Shown here: piece after piece, positions 38,756 through 38,783 of the stretch
Layout: every line of letters starts with the position of its first letter
How positions within the stretch are numbered: the first letter of the stretch is position 1
Source: Chitinophaga pinensis
GTDB lineage: Bacteria > Bacteroidota > Bacteroidia > NS11-12g > UBA9320
Reading direction: 5' to 3'
Assembly: GCA_945878925.1 (NCBI GenBank)
Contig: CAMDXE010000007.1
Span: 1-38,783 of the forward strand
DNA length: 38,783 bases
Notes under the pieces: model-generated
The model's input: the letters and a program-made list of their open reading frames with translations, nothing else
The model's database searches: none
What the model was told of the DNA's origin: nothing
Made by a program: the position numbers and the translations under genes

Positions 38756-38783
38756 CTACTCCTTATATCCAAATCGCTTTAGT
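38756..38783 (-). CDS. era: C-terminal tail of GTPase Era (partial, continues beyond window)
   Basis: Minus strand reads L-K-R-F-G-Y-K-E-stop up to the window edge; an (L)(K)xFGY tail is typical of Era, which is often next to der. Confidence 0.45.

Noticed and set aside
1-38783. tRNA/rRNA genes, IS elements, prophage or CRISPR-Cas
   Set aside because: No cloverleaf with CCA-type ends, no transposase or integrase ORFs, no phage structural genes and no regular repeat-spacer arrays were seen by reading the sequence.

Overview
This is a 38.8 kb, AT-rich Bacteroidota chromosomal segment, judged from a T9SS-type C-terminal sorting domain, DUF4476, DUF4175-like and DUF3857 proteins, and TAnnTTTG-type promoters. 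Most of it is housekeeping or periphery gene content: M49 and M1 peptidases, TlpA-like and thioredoxin-like proteins, an MGMT-like protein, RlmD/RumA, a YCF48-like lipoprotein, a DUF4175-like giant coiled-coil protein, a biotinyl-domain protein, GlyA, TilS, a long PurF-like amidotransferase, AccA, a PIF1-like helicase, a cold-shock protein, an FkbM methyltransferase, a cyclophilin, Pgk, a subtilase, a DUF3857/transglutaminase protein, AlkB, Der and the tail of Era. Accessory content is limited to two adjacent toxin-antitoxin modules near the left end (MazEF-like, then MntA/HepT-like). The strongest unexplained signal is an intergenic segment at about 19029-19260. It has its own Bacteroidota-type promoter, extensive and partly mutually exclusive long-range base pairing, and a terminal U-run, so it is a candidate structured ncRNA or leader RNA. 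Other points of interest are an MGMT homologue that lacks the catalytic Cys (PAHRV), and an untracked small lipoprotein-like ORF upstream of alkB whose natural start codon reads ATA. I found no convincing tRNA, rRNA, CRISPR, IS element or prophage.
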